Source of the DNA: Streptosporangium becharense
GTDB lineage: Bacteria; Actinomycetota; Actinomycetes; Streptosporangiales; Streptosporangiaceae
Assembly: GCF_014204985.1 (NCBI RefSeq)
Contig: NZ_JACHMP010000001.1
Span: forward strand, 3,906,001-3,970,000
Direction: 5' to 3'
Length of the DNA: 64,000 nucleotides
The notes under the pieces are model-generated. The model saw only the letters and a list, made by a program, of their open reading frames with translations, did not search any database and had not been told where the DNA came from. Shown here piece by piece: positions 56,145-64,000 of the stretch. The translations under genes were made by a program, and so were the position numbers. Numbering within the stretch: position 1 is the first letter of the stretch; each line of letters starts with the position of its first letter.

Positions 56145-59063
56145 GTGAGTTACAGCCACAGCAATGACCCGGAGCCGAGCGGGCGCCAGCAGGGCGCCGA
56201 CGGGTCGGCTCGCCAGGGGAGGCGCCGTCGCTCAAGCCCAGGAGCCGCTCCCCGTGCCGTTCCCCCGTCTCAGGGTGGCCAAACCGACGGCGCCGACTGG
56301 GGCTCGCCCCCGGGACGGCCGCAGCCGCCGGCGGGAGACTCCCACACCGTCGTGATGCAGTACCCGGGTGCCGCCCCCCAGGGGGGCGGGGTGCCGCCCT
56401 ACGGCGGCGCCGCGCCTCGATACGACGGCGCCCGGACAGGCCAGGCGCCTGCGGGAGGCGGCGCACCCCGCCACGACGCCGACCCGCGGGGTGCCGGTGC
56501 CCGCGGTCGTGACACCGGTCCCGGCGGCCGTCGTCCCGAGGCCGCCTTCGAGGACACCCAGGCCATGCTCGCCGCCCAGGCCGCCGACGGGCGGCCCGGC
56601 CGTCCGGACCCGGCCCCGCCGCCGGGCGAGGGAGGCGGACGCTCCAGGCGTCGCGCCGGACGCGGCCCCGGCGGCTCCGCTCCCGGTGGTCCCGGCGGGC
56701 CCGAGGGTCCGCGTGGCCCCTCCGGTCGCGGCCCCGGTGACGACGGCGATGGCGATGGCCGAGGCAAGCCGCGGCGCACCGGCTGGAAGCGCTTCCTGCC
56801 CAGCTGGAAGATCGTCATGGCCAGCCTCGTGGTGCTCACCGCGGGCGTCTTCGGCATGATCGCGGTCGCCTACGCCAACACGCCGGTGCCCACGACCGCG
56901 CAGGCCAGCGTCGACGACCGCGGCAGCGTCATCTTCTACCGCGACGGCAAGACCCCGATCGCCCGCTACGGCATCAAGCGCACCCCGGTGAAGATCTCGC
57001 AGGTCCCCGACCACGTCGAGGACGCGGTGATCGCGCTGGAGAACAAGACCTTCCGCACCGACCCCGGCATCGACCTGGTCGGCATGGCCCGTTCGGTGTG
57101 GAGCACGGTCAGCGGTGCCCAGCTCCAGGGCGCCTCGACCATCACCCAGCAGATGGCCCGCAACTACTACGACGGCCTCAGCCAGGAGGTGTCGATCCAG
57201 CGCAAGATCAAGGAGATCTTCGTCTCCGTCAAGATCAACGAGACGCTGTCGAAGGACGAGATCCTCGAGCGCTACCTCAACACCATCTACTTCGGCCGCG
57301 GCGCGTACGGCATCCAGGCCGCCGGCAAGGCGTTCTTCAACGAGGACGTCGAGGACCTGACCCCGCAACAGGGCGCCTACCTGGCCGGTCGCATCCAGAA
57401 CCCGGACGCCTTCGACATCAAGGAGAAGGCCGGCAACTACGCCGCCACCAAGGAGCGCTTCCACGCCGCGCTGAAGAACATGGCGGAGATGAACCCCGGC
57501 GCGTACGGCAAGTACGCCGACAGCTCCTTCGACGACCTGAAGAAGAAGTTCGTCAAGCAGCCCAAGATCGACCGCACCTTCTACGGCCTGCGCGGCTACA
57601 TGCTCAACATCGTCTTCCGTGAGCTCGCGAGCCGGGGCATCACCGAGGAGGACATCAAGACCGACGGCCTCAAGGTCTACACCACCTTCGACGAGAAGAT
57701 GATGAAGCAGGCCCAGGAGGCGGTGCGCAAGCACACCGGCAACCTCGACCCGACCATCCACGCCCGGCTGGCCACGGTCGACCCGAAGACCGGCCAGGTG
57801 CTCGCCTTCTACAGCGGCGACGAGTACTCCGAGGACTTCAACAACCGCGCCTTCGACTCCATCAAGCAGGCGGCCTCGGCCTTCAAGCCCTACGTGCTCG
57901 CGGCCTGGCTGGAGAGCGGCAAGTCGCTCGACAGCTACGTCGACGGCAGGGCCACGATCAAGATGCCGGGCGTCACCCCGATCAGCAACTCCGGCTTCGT
58001 CAACTACGGCCCGATCAACATGATCAAGGCCATGGCCAGCTCGGTGAACACGGCCTTCGTCCAGATGGGCGAGGAGGTCGGGCTCGAGGAGGTGGCGCGG
58101 ATCGCCAAGGCGGCCGGGGTCGGCAAGCGGACCGAGGGCAGCGCCTTCTACAACAAGAAGAACGCGGTCGACTACGCGGTCGAGCAGCAGAAGCACCAGG
58201 TGACCATCGGCAGCGCCTCGGTGACCGCGGTCGAGCAGGCCGCCGGCTACTCGATCTTCGCCAACGAGGGCAAGCACATCGACTGGCACACGGTCACCAA
58301 GGTGACCAACTACAACGGCATCGTGGTGCTCAAGGAGCAGGCCGCCGAGCAGCAGGTCATCAGCCCCGAGTCGGCGGCCGACGCGACCGTCGCGCTCCAG
58401 GCCGTGGTCAAGAGCGGCACCGGCTCGGCCGCCAACCTCGGCGTGCGGCCGGTGGCAGGCAAGACCGGCACGAACAACGGCTACAAGGACGCCTGGTTCG
58501 TCGGCTACACCCCGCAGCTCGTCACCGCGGTCGGCATGTCCAAGGACGTTCCGTACAACCGGGCCGGGACCCGCAAGCTCAAGGTCGACAAGTACGGCCT
58601 GCCGAACCGGGAGATCCCGGACAACAAGATCCTGTGGAAGGAGGAGTCCATGCCCGACTTCATCGGCGGCGGCGGCACTCCGACCCAGATCTGGCGTGAG
58701 TTCATGGCCGCGGCGACGGCCAAGCACGAGGTCGTGCAGTTCCCGCCGCGGGCCAACGTCGGGACCGTCCACAACCTGGCCACCCCCAAGCCGACGCCCA
58801 CCGCGACGCCGACCCCCACCTTCGACGACGGCGGCGACGAGGGCGGCTGGCCGGACGACGGCGGCTGGCCCAACGACGAGAACAACGGCGAGGGCGGCGA
58901 GACGGACGACCCCGACGGCCGCGAGTGCCTGCCCTGGGATGGCTCGTGCAACCCGGACGGCGACGGCTCCGAGGACGAGCCGCCGAACGGCGACGTCACC
59001 GAGAACGGCGCGTTCGGCGCGGCGATCCAGCCGACACCCACACCGACCGGCCGGCGCCGGTGA
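56145..59063 (+). CDS. Class A penicillin-binding protein (bifunctional transglycosylase/transpeptidase)
   Basis: A 972-residue class A PBP (start GTG 56145 after GAGGAC; ATG 56127 is an alternative). A long disordered Gly/Pro/Arg-rich cytoplasmic N-terminus of about 215 residues precedes the transmembrane helix (about 223-245). The GT51 domain has catalytic Glu299 and the ITQQMARNYY motif. The transpeptidase domain has SAFK (Ser578, Lys581), SVN (633-635) and KTG (from Lys773). The C-terminal 120 residues are Asp/Glu/Gly-rich. It polymerises and cross-links peptidoglycan. The next gene overlaps its stop by 1 bp. Confidence 0.95.
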   Translation: MSYSHSNDPEPSGRQQGADGSARQGRRRRSSPGAAPRAVPPSQGGQTDGADWGSPPGRPQPPAGDSHTVVMQYPGAAPQGGGVPPYGGAAPRYDGARTGQAPAGGGAPRHDADPRGAGARGRDTGPGGRRPEAAFEDTQAMLAAQAADGRPGRPDPAPPPGEGGGRSRRRAGRGPGGSAPGGPGGPEGPRGPSGRGPGDDGDGDGRGKPRRTGWKRFLPSWKIVMASLVVLTAGVFGMIAVAYANTPVPTTAQASVDDRGSVIFYRDGKTPIARYGIKRTPVKISQVPDHVEDAVIALENKTFRTDPGIDLVGMARSVWSTVSGAQLQGASTITQQMARNYYDGLSQEVSIQRKIKEIFVSVKINETLSKDEILERYLNTIYFGRGAYGIQAAGKAFFNEDVEDLTPQQGAYLAGRIQNPDAFDIKEKAGNYAATKERFHAALKNMAEMNPGAYGKYADSSFDDLKKKFVKQPKIDRTFYGLRGYMLNIVFRELASRGITEEDIKTDGLKVYTTFDEKMMKQAQEAVRKHTGNLDPTIHARLATVDPKTGQVLAFYSGDEYSEDFNNRAFDSIKQAASAFKPYVLAAWLESGKSLDSYVDGRATIKMPGVTPISNSGFVNYGPINMIKAMASSVNTAFVQMGEEVGLEEVARIAKAAGVGKRTEGSAFYNKKNAVDYAVEQQKHQVTIGSASVTAVEQAAGYSIFANEGKHIDWHTVTKVTNYNGIVVLKEQAAEQQVISPESAADATVALQAVVKSGTGSAANLGVRPVAGKTGTNNGYKDAWFVGYTPQLVTAVGMSKDVPYNRAGTRKLKVDKYGLPNREIPDNKILWKEESMPDFIGGGGTPTQIWREFMAAATAKHEVVQFPPRANVGTVHNLATPKPTPTATPTPTFDDGGDEGGWPDDGGWPNDENNGEGGETDDPDGRECLPWDGSCNPDGDGSEDEPPNGDVTENGAFGAAIQPTPTPTGRRR

Positions 59064-60370
59064 TGAAGAGCCTCCAGTCGCTACGGAGCTCGCTGCCCGA
59101 GATCGGCGTCCGGGTGGTCCCGTACACGCCCCTGGCCCTGTTCGCGGGGCTGGGGGCGGTGCTGGCCTGGTTCTGGAGATGGCCGTGCCGGGTCGGCGGC
59201 GCGTGGCACGACGGGACGCTCCAGTTCACCAACTTCTGCTACAGCGACATCCCCCCGCTGTGGTTCAAGGAGAGGCTCAGCGACGGGCTGATCCCCTACT
59301 TCGACTACCCGGTCGAGTATCCCGTCGGCATCGGCGCGATCATGGAGGTGTTCCGCCGGATCGCCACCCCGACGGGTGACCCGCAGGTCGTCTTCTACGA
59401 CCTCACCGTCGCGCTGATGGCGATCTGCCTGATCGTCGGGGTGGTGCTGATGGCCGCGCTGGCCGGCCCCACCCGCCGCTGGGACGCGCTCTGGTACGCC
59501 CTGGCCCCCGCGACGATCCTCAACGCCTACATCAACTGGGACCTGGCCGCGGGTGTCCTCTCCCTGGCCGGGCTGCTGGCCTGGGCCCAGCGGAGGCAGT
59601 GGCCGGCGGGCGTCCTGCTCGGGCTGGCCATCGCCACCAAGTTCTACCCGCTGATGTTCCTCGGCCCGTTGTTCCTGCTGACGCTGCGCACCGGCCGGTG
59701 GCCGGAGTTCCTGAAGATGATCGGCGGCGCGGCCGGCGCCTGGCTCGCCGTCAACCTGCCGGTCATGTACTTCGCCTTCGACGGCTGGAAGGAGTTCTAC
59801 GTCTTCAGCCGGGAACGCGGGATCGACTGGGGTTCGATCTGGTACTTCTTCAACCAGAAGCAGTGGCCCTTCCTCGGCGACGCCGAGCGCGTCGACACCC
59901 TGGGCGTCGTCTCGCTCCTGGTGTTCTGCGTGGCGATCGCGGCGCTGACCCTGACGGCGAAGACCCGCCCCCGGCTGATGCAGCTGTGCTTCCTCACCCT
60001 GGCCGCGTTCATGCTGACCAACAAGGTGTGGTCGCCGCAGTACGTGCTCTGGCTGATCCCCTTCGCGGTGCTGGCCCGCCCGAACTGGAAGCCGATCGCG
60101 CTCTGGCAGGTCGCCGAGTGCTGGTACTTCTTCGCGATCTGGCTCTACCTGGTCGGCCTGCAGCCGGGCAAGGCGGAACTGGGCATCAGCGGCGACACGT
60201 ACTTCACCGCCGTCTGGGCCCGGGCCATCACCGTCCTGATCATGATGGCGTTCGTCGTCCGGGACATCCTGCGGCCCGACAAGGACGTGGTCCGGCAGGG
60301 CGGCGTCGACGACCAGGCGGGAGGCGTCTTCGACGGGGCGCCGGACCGGTTCCGGATCCCGCTGCCCTAG
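59063..60370 (+). CDS. Membrane glycosyltransferase family 87-like (polyprenol-phosphate mannosyltransferase type)
   Basis: A 435-residue integral membrane protein with about ten helices of the GT87/DUF2029 kind. These enzymes transfer mannose from polyprenol-phosphomannose to lipids or glycans outside the membrane. The N-terminal extracellular acidic signature is FNFCYSDIP-like (FTNFCYSDIPPLWF) followed by YPVEYPVG at about 81-88. ATG overlaps the PBP stop (TGATG), so it is translationally coupled to a cell-wall enzyme. The substrate is unknown; mannolipids or wall glycans are likely. Confidence 0.85.
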   Translation: MKSLQSLRSSLPEIGVRVVPYTPLALFAGLGAVLAWFWRWPCRVGGAWHDGTLQFTNFCYSDIPPLWFKERLSDGLIPYFDYPVEYPVGIGAIMEVFRRIATPTGDPQVVFYDLTVALMAICLIVGVVLMAALAGPTRRWDALWYALAPATILNAYINWDLAAGVLSLAGLLAWAQRRQWPAGVLLGLAIATKFYPLMFLGPLFLLTLRTGRWPEFLKMIGGAAGAWLAVNLPVMYFAFDGWKEFYVFSRERGIDWGSIWYFFNQKQWPFLGDAERVDTLGVVSLLVFCVAIAALTLTAKTRPRLMQLCFLTLAAFMLTNKVWSPQYVLWLIPFAVLARPNWKPIALWQVAECWYFFAIWLYLVGLQPGKAELGISGDTYFTAVWARAITVLIMMAFVVRDILRPDKDVVRQGGVDDQAGGVFDGAPDRFRIPLP

Positions 60371-60383
60371 CACCGGAGGCAGA

Positions 60384-61604
60384 GTGCGTTCGTTCAGCGG
60401 GCCCCCTCACCCTGCCGGCGACCGGGACGCGCCGGACGCCGGAGACGACGGCCCGGCCGGTGCGGGCCGGGAGGGATCCGAGCCCACCCCGGCCGAGCCG
60501 GTCGCCGACACGGTCCTGGACGCGCTGCTGCTCTGGATGAGCTCCCGGCTCGGGATCATCATCCTGGCCGTCGTCGGCGCCCAGGCCATGATGGAGGGAA
60601 ACGCCGTTGCGCCGCCGTTCCTGCAGCGCTGGAGACACTGGGACGCCAACCTCCTGGCCGTCATCGCCGAGCACGGCTACGACGGCGACCCCGCCCGCGC
60701 CGAGCCCGACAAGGGACTGCCCGCCTTCTTCCCCGGGATGCCGCTGATGCTCCGCGCGGTGCACCTCCTGCTGGGCGACTGGACTCTCGCCGGGTTGCTG
60801 ATCTCCATGGTGGCCGGGGCCGTCGCCATGGTGGCGCTGGCCAGGCTGGCGGAGTTCGAGGGCCCGCCGGGGGCCGGATGGCGCGCGGTGCTGGCGCTGC
60901 TGCTCTGGCCGATGTCGGTGTTCCTGTTCGCGGGCTACAGCGAGTCGCTGTTCCTGGCCTTCGCCATCCCGGCCTGGCTCGCGGCGCGTCAGGGACGCTG
61001 GCCGCTCGCCGCGGTCCTCGCGGCGGGCGCCTCCTGCGTGAGGATCACCGGCCTGTTCCTGGCGCTGGCGCTGATCGTGGAGTTCTTCACCCGGCGGTCG
61101 CCCGTCCGGCATGCGGTGTGGCTGCTGCCGCCGTTCGTGCCGCTGGTGCTCTACTCCGCCTACCAATACTCCCGCACCGGTGACTGGCTGGCGTGGAAGC
61201 ACGCCCAGGAGGCGGGGTGGGGCCGGCACCTGGTGTGGCCGTGGGAGTCGCTCATCACGACGTGGAACGCGGCCATGGGCGACGACCGGAACGCCTGGGC
61301 GTTCCGGATGGAGATCGCCGGTGCGGTCGTCGGCGTCGTACTCGTGCTCGTGCTGCTCTATCTGCGCAGGTGGAGCGAGTTCCTCTACGTGGGTCTCCAG
61401 GTCGGCGCGCTGCTCTGCTCGGCCTACTATCTGTCGGTCCCGCGTTCGGCGCTGCTGTGGTGGCCGCTCTTCCTGCTGATCGCCAAGGCGTCGACCGGGC
61501 CCCGACCGGGACGTCGGTACGTCATCGTGGTCTACGCCCTGCTGGCCGCCCCGTTGATGGCCCTCAACACGCTGACCTTCGTCGACGGCGCCTGGGTGGG
61601 ATGA
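60384..61604 (+). CDS. Membrane mannosyltransferase (PIG-V/GPI-mannosyltransferase-like)
   Basis: A 406-residue integral membrane protein. After a disordered 40-residue N-terminus come about ten hydrophobic helices. RWRHWDANLLAVIAEHGYD at about 80-98 is the catalytic acidic loop typical of the PIG-V-like family, and LPAFFPGMPLMLRAV follows. It probably uses polyprenol-linked mannose. GTG 60384 follows GGAGG, 13 bp after the GT87 gene, so three wall/glycan genes form one operon. Confidence 0.85.
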   Translation: MRSFSGPPHPAGDRDAPDAGDDGPAGAGREGSEPTPAEPVADTVLDALLLWMSSRLGIIILAVVGAQAMMEGNAVAPPFLQRWRHWDANLLAVIAEHGYDGDPARAEPDKGLPAFFPGMPLMLRAVHLLLGDWTLAGLLISMVAGAVAMVALARLAEFEGPPGAGWRAVLALLLWPMSVFLFAGYSESLFLAFAIPAWLAARQGRWPLAAVLAAGASCVRITGLFLALALIVEFFTRRSPVRHAVWLLPPFVPLVLYSAYQYSRTGDWLAWKHAQEAGWGRHLVWPWESLITTWNAAMGDDRNAWAFRMEIAGAVVGVVLVLVLLYLRRWSEFLYVGLQVGALLCSAYYLSVPRSALLWWPLFLLIAKASTGPRPGRRYVIVVYALLAAPLMALNTLTFVDGAWVG

Positions 61605-61648
61605 GCCGGGGCCCTTACCCACTCCTGGCGGAAAGTAATCCCAGGAAG

Positions 61649-61657
61649 TTATCCACA
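61649..61657. promoter_or_regulatory. Isolated DnaA box
   Basis: TTATCCACA, an exact DnaA box, in the convergent intergenic region, followed by TGTGGA on the other orientation (61661-61666). It may titrate DnaA or be chance. Confidence 0.4.
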
Positions 61658-61705
61658 GGCTGTGGAACACGGGGGCCGAGGTGGACCCCTGGCCCCCTGC
61701 CGGCC

Positions 61706-62470
61706 CTAGAGAGCCTTGCGGAGGAAGGCGATGTCGTCGGCCTGGCCGGCGGGCGGCGTCTCGAGCACGATCGGCGCGCCCGCGCTCCGGCACACGCCGA
61801 CGATCAGTTCGGGGTCGATCCGGCCCGCGCCGAGGCTCGCGTGCCGGTCGGCGCCGGAGTCGAAGGCGTCCCGCGAATCGTTGCAGTGGACCAGGTCGAT
61901 CCTGCCGGTGACGGCCATGACCCGCTCGACCACGTCGGCCAGGTCCTCCCCGCCCGCGTGGGCGTGGCACGTGTCGAGGCAGAAGCCCACGTCGAAGCCG
62001 TCGAGCGCGTCCCAGAGCCGGGCGATGCGCTCGAGCTTGCGGGCCATGGCGTTGCCGCCGCCCGCGGTGTTCTCGATCAGCACCGGGACGCCGTGCCCGC
62101 CGAGGTCGAGGCGCTCGAACACCTTGCGCCAGTTGTCGAAGCCGAGCTGCGGGTCGTCTCCGGCGCCGACGTGCCCGCCGTGCACGATCAGCCCCCTGGC
62201 CCCCAGCTCGGCCGCCGCCGCCAGGTGCGCGCTCAGCAGTTTGCGACTGGGGATGCGGATCCGGTTGTTGCCGGTCGCCACGTTGATCACGTATGGGGCG
62301 TGGACGTACACCTCCACCCCCGAGTCTTTGATCTCCCGGGTCTTCTCCCCGATGACCGGGCCCTTCCAGCCCTGCGGGTCACCGAGGAAGAACTGCACGA
62401 CCTCGGCGCCGAGCGCCCTGGCGTGGGCCAGCGGGTCGTCCTGGTCGACATGGGCTCCGATAAGCGGCAT
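61706..62470 (-). CDS. Endonuclease IV-like TIM-barrel protein
   Basis: A 254-residue AP endonuclease 2 (Nfo) family protein. Metal-binding residues of the family are visible in order: GAHV, VHGG (LIVHGGHVG), ENTAGGG, CLDTCHAHAGG, HCNDSRDAFDSGADRHASLGAG and ETPP. These match endonuclease IV's triple zinc centre, so it probably incises abasic sites in DNA. The protein is slightly shorter than E. coli Nfo (285). ATG 62470. It is convergent with the mannosyltransferase. Confidence 0.9.
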   Translation of the reverse strand: MPLIGAHVDQDDPLAHARALGAEVVQFFLGDPQGWKGPVIGEKTREIKDSGVEVYVHAPYVINVATGNNRIRIPSRKLLSAHLAAAAELGARGLIVHGGHVGAGDDPQLGFDNWRKVFERLDLGGHGVPVLIENTAGGGNAMARKLERIARLWDALDGFDVGFCLDTCHAHAGGEDLADVVERVMAVTGRIDLVHCNDSRDAFDSGADRHASLGAGRIDPELIVGVCRSAGAPIVLETPPAGQADDIAFLRKAL

Positions 62471-62628
62471 GCCTCCGAGGGTAGCCCTCCGGGCCCCGTC
62501 CGGGCCGTTTCGAGGACCGGCCCGGCCGCAGTGGCCCCGGGCCGTTTCGAGGACCGGCCCGGGGGCAGTCGCGAGGTGCGCTCCCCGACGCCCGCCCCGC
62601 GGCGGGCCGAACCCCCCAAGGAGTCGAA

Positions 62629-62811
62629 GTGGCTTACCACCGCAGAGGCATCGGCGTCTTCGGCCTCGTCTACCTCCTGGTCGGCCTGTATGTCGCCTGG
62701 GTCTACGACTACATCACCCCCGGGCTGCTCAGGGACGTCGCCGAGGCGCTCCTGGCGGTCGTCCTGTGGGTCCTCGTCCTGCTGGGCGTGGATCTCCACC
62801 TGGGCGGCTGA
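62629..62811 (+). CDS. Small two-helix membrane protein
   Basis: A 60-residue hydrophobic protein, GTG 62629 with an ideal AAGGAG 5 bp upstream. Two transmembrane helices at about 8-28 (IGVFGLVYLLVGLYVAWVYD) and 40-57 (AEALLAVVLWVLVLLGVDL). I do not recognise a named family. The good ribosome site and hydrophobic pattern argue it is expressed. It lies between the endonuclease IV gene and a second small membrane protein. Confidence 0.75.
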   Translation: MAYHRRGIGVFGLVYLLVGLYVAWVYDYITPGLLRDVAEALLAVVLWVLVLLGVDLHLGG

Positions 62812-62895
62812 CCGTCTTCGCGGCCTTTCCCCGCCTTCCCGCCTCCCCACGCGGTGTGGTCCCCGGTGCTCGGGCCCCCGGCCCCCGGCCCCGGC

Positions 62896-63213
62896 CTACG
62901 GGAGGAAGCCTCCGTGGTAGATGCCGAGGGCCACACCGACGAACGAGCCCACCATGCCGACGATGTTCAGCGAGCGTTCCGGTGTCGTCGCGGAGACGTA
63001 CTGCGACAGGAACCCCCCGGCGAAGCCCACCGCCCCCGCCCACGACGCGATCACGTGCGCGTCCGGGATGAGACCGGTGACGAAGGCGATCAGCCCGCAG
63101 GCGAGCGTCGCGACGCTCATGATGTTCTCGACGGGGTGGGGCTGCCCGTCGTCGTTCAGCGTGAACCGGAACGGCCGGCGTCGAGCGGGTCCCAGCGCGT
63201 GCGGCATCTTCAC
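62896..63213 (-). CDS. Small membrane protein upstream of rpsF
   Basis: A 105-residue protein with an N-terminal basic stretch and three hydrophobic segments (about 33-48, 53-74, 82-102; for example [19 protein letters not shown]). GTG 63213 is preceded by GAGGGGG. Gly-rich helices resemble small actinobacterial integral membrane proteins of unknown function. It is divergent from rpsF. Confidence 0.75.
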   Translation of the reverse strand: MKMPHALGPARRRPFRFTLNDDGQPHPVENIMSVATLACGLIAFVTGLIPDAHVIASWAGAVGFAGGFLSQYVSATTPERSLNIVGMVGSFVGVALGIYHGGFLP

Positions 63214-63431
63214 CGCCCCCTCTTTCCACGTCCTTTGTGGTGGGGTTCCCGCCGGTCCGGCGGCTCAACCCTCGGCGGACTGGTAAGCTGTCACGGCTGC
63301 GTCGAATGGGTGTGTCATCGCCCACCCCACCACGAGCGCCGAAATGGGCGCCCATGGTGAAGAACGTCAGCGTCCTCCTGTCACGGCACGGTGTCGTGAC
63401 CGCAACAGTCCAGAGGAGGTTGGAAACCAGC

Positions 63432-63722
63432 ATGCGCCGTTACGAAGTGATGGTCATTCTCGACCCTTCGCTCGATGAGCGTACGGTGGCTCCTTCCCTC
63501 GACCAGTTCCTCACGGTCGTCCGCAACGACGGCGGCACCGTGGAGAAGGTCGACGTGTGGGGTCGTCGCCGGCTCGCCTACGACATCGCCAAGAAGCCCG
63601 AGGGCATCTACGCGGTCATCGACCTGAGTGCGGAGCCCGCCACGGTCAAGGAGCTCGACCGGCAGATGAACCTCAACGAGGGCATCCTGCGCACCAAGGT
63701 CCTGCGTCCGGACGTGCACTAA
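63432..63722 (+). CDS. rpsF: 30S ribosomal protein S6 (bS6)
   Basis: A 96-residue ribosomal protein with the family signature [16 protein letters not shown] and [24 protein letters not shown] 63432 follows AGGAGG 12 bp upstream (GGAAACCAGC nearer). It is a component of the 30S platform and leads the rpsF-ssb operon, with ssb 76 bp downstream. Confidence 0.97.
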   Translation: MRRYEVMVILDPSLDERTVAPSLDQFLTVVRNDGGTVEKVDVWGRRRLAYDIAKKPEGIYAVIDLSAEPATVKELDRQMNLNEGILRTKVLRPDVH

Positions 63723-63798
63723 CTCCCCGAATTTGTCGGGCGTCAGCCGTACTCTGAGCCGATAACCAGCGAAGGCCGCAGGAAGGGCAACGCTAGCC

Positions 63799-64000
63799 AT
63801 GGCAGCAGGCGACACCACGATCACCATCGTCGGCAACCTCGTCGACGATCCCGAGCTGCGCTTCACCCCGACGGGGCAAGCGGTGGCCCGGTTCCGCATC
63901 GCGTCCACTCCGAGGTTCCTCGACAAGACGACCAACGAGTGGAAAGACGGCGAAGGCCTGTTCCTGACCTGCAACGTCTGGCGGCAGGCGGCGGAGAACG
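63799..64000 (+). CDS. ssb: Single-stranded DNA-binding protein (partial, 5' end)
   Basis: The first 67 codons of [51 protein letters not shown], the OB-fold. The gene continues past the right edge. It protects single-stranded DNA in replication and repair. ATG 63799 follows GGAAGGGC. Operon partner of rpsF. Confidence 0.96.
   Translation, partial: MAAGDTTITIVGNLVDDPELRFTPTGQAVARFRIASTPRFLDKTTNEWKDGEGLFLTCNVWRQAAEN

Noticed and set aside
56232..58772. An 846-codon minus-strand frame
   Set aside because: Antisense to the class A PBP, whose SxxK, SxN and KTG motifs identify the true strand.
61649..61657. Second origin or DnaA-regulated promoter
   Set aside because: A single exact box between convergent genes is not enough; kept only as an isolated site.

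Overview
The window is about 64 kb of high-GC actinobacterial chromosome spanning the replication origin. It carries the conserved core order gyrA-gyrB-DUF721-recF-gnd-dnaN-oriC-dnaA-rpmH-rnpA-yidD-yidC-jag-rsmG-parA-parB ... trxA-trxB-anti-sigma-sigM-pseudokinase-murJ-DUF6049-pcnA, and ends in ino1, a large class A PBP, rpsF and ssb. GTG and TTG starts, actinobacterial iron boxes and gene order matching Streptomyces and Mycobacterium place it in the Actinomycetia. A Streptosporangiales-type organism is my best guess, but that rests on general resemblance only.

Layout. 1-7.8 kb: an iron-regulated hydroxamate siderophore locus with the start of an NRPS, a lipoprotein binding protein, two FecCD permeases, an ornithine N-monooxygenase, a formyltransferase and an M20 hydrolase. 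Three iron boxes lie in its divergent promoters. 7.9-12 kb: a TetR regulator with paired palindromic operators faces an operon of a Rieske oxygenase, its flavin/iron-sulfur reductase, an atypical Rid protein and a DJ-1/PfpI protein. This is the least described functional unit here. 12-16.3 kb: decayed integrative elements in tRNA-Ile(GAU), with two related integrase remnants, a duplicated tRNA 3' end and a few accessory genes. 16.4-35.4 kb: the origin core, with a DnaA-box-rich oriC between dnaN and dnaA, more boxes at the dnaA promoter, and four parS sites near parA/parB, one at the centre of a 46-bp perfect palindrome after parB.

35.4-43.8 kb: threonine aldolase, a Ddl-like ligase, a PLP aminotransferase, a GNAT protein, thioredoxin and its reductase, and an ECF sigma/anti-sigma pair. 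43.9-53 kb: a peptidoglycan module of separate pseudokinase and MurJ flippase genes, a DUF6049 exported protein, a YbaK-like protein divergent from the CCA-adding enzyme, and an MFS transporter. 53-64 kb: IPP isomerase, myo-inositol-phosphate synthase under a PadR regulator, a bifunctional PBP followed by two polyprenol-type mannosyltransferase-like membrane proteins, a TIM-barrel endonuclease-IV-like protein, two small membrane proteins, and rpsF-ssb.

The genes join into chromosome start-up and segregation (DnaA, DnaN, gyrase, ParABS), RNA and ribosome biogenesis (rpmH, rnpA, rsmG, pcnA, rpsF), envelope growth (YidC, MurJ, Ddl, PBP, mannosyltransferases, inositol and isoprenoid supply) and redox/iron homeostasis (siderophore, trx, SigM).
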